Assembly (NCBI RefSeq): GCF_963678635.1
Contig: NC_087063.1
Coordinates: forward strand, 11,444,368-11,508,367
Reading direction: 5' to 3'
DNA: 64,000 bases
Origin: Symsagittifera roscoffensis
Taxonomy: Eukaryota; Xenacoelomorpha; Acoela; Convolutidae
Below are positions 63,864 to 64,000 of this stretch, piece by piece. Under the pieces are notes generated by a model, which searched no databases, was not told the origin of the DNA, and saw only the letters and a program-made list of their open reading frames with translations. A program made the translations under genes and the position numbers. Every line of letters begins with the position of its first letter. Positions within the stretch are counted from its first letter, which is position 1.

Positions 63864-64000
63864 GTGGGTATCAGCTATATAAAGAATTTGTCTTTTTTTT
63901 GCTCTTTTAGTTGTATAAAAATTTAAGATAATACAAAATCATCCCGGTAAAATCTTGAAAAAATCTTGTGCAGAAGTGGTTGTTCACAAATGTGGGAAAA

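Noticed and set aside
63968-64000. PEPCK exon 8 starting after TTGTGCAG at the window end
   Set aside because: The translated bases do not resemble the expected PEPCK continuation after AAEHR, so the next exon is taken to lie outside the window.

Overview
The window is AT-rich animal DNA. Three host genes with GT-AG introns are present on the + strand: a Polycomb-group RING finger gene of PCGF3/5 type, a TMEM254-family membrane protein gene, and a GTP-dependent PEP carboxykinase gene that runs off the right edge. Two pairs of closely spaced genes have a good 3' splice acceptor just before the downstream start codon. In one pair an AATAAA lies about 75 bases before the acceptor. This is the layout expected of an invertebrate with spliced-leader trans-splicing and operons, but no leader RNA is visible and the phylum cannot be named from this sequence.

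Region 1-27.7 kb is dominated by one giant Ty3/Gypsy-type LTR retroelement (2344-26814, 24.5 kb, + strand). Its 885-bp LTRs differ at only 5 positions by eye, so the insertion is young. It has a putative primer binding site, a 3.1-kb leader, a gag-protease-RT-RNaseH-integrase region broken by one frame change and one in-frame UAG, and a macro-domain-like C-terminal extension on pol. A second, uninterrupted reading frame of about 2955 codons follows, containing one clear SGNH-hydrolase domain and one apparent degenerate one. The element lies head to head with a second, minus-strand partial copy (1-2343), which makes a palindrome of more than 5.2 kb. Older diverged LTR pieces lie on its right (26815-27655).

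Region 27.7-34.1 kb holds a roughly 165-bp repeat family interrupted by a 3.8-kb LINE. The LINE has a PHD-finger ORF1, then an APE endonuclease and reverse transcriptase, and ends in a (TAG)9 tail. A 308-bp hairpin MITE-like element follows. Region 34.2-37.4 kb holds the PCGF and TMEM254 genes; a tRNA-derived SINE with a perfect 13-bp target duplication sits in PCGF intron 1. Region 37.4-45 kb is gene-poor and repeat-rich.

Region 45.1-53.1 kb is a decayed Polinton/Maverick-like element on the minus strand. It contains a packaging-type ATPase, an rve-type integrase, a small basic protein and a protease fragment, and about 3.4 kb of it is duplicated in tandem. Region 55.3-64 kb holds a small hypothetical ORF followed by the PEPCK gene, whose introns carry several small repeats.

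The most unusual content is the giant retroelement: the macro-like pol tail, the 2955-codon second ORF, and an 11-base motif found next to the 3' LTR and at five internal sites.
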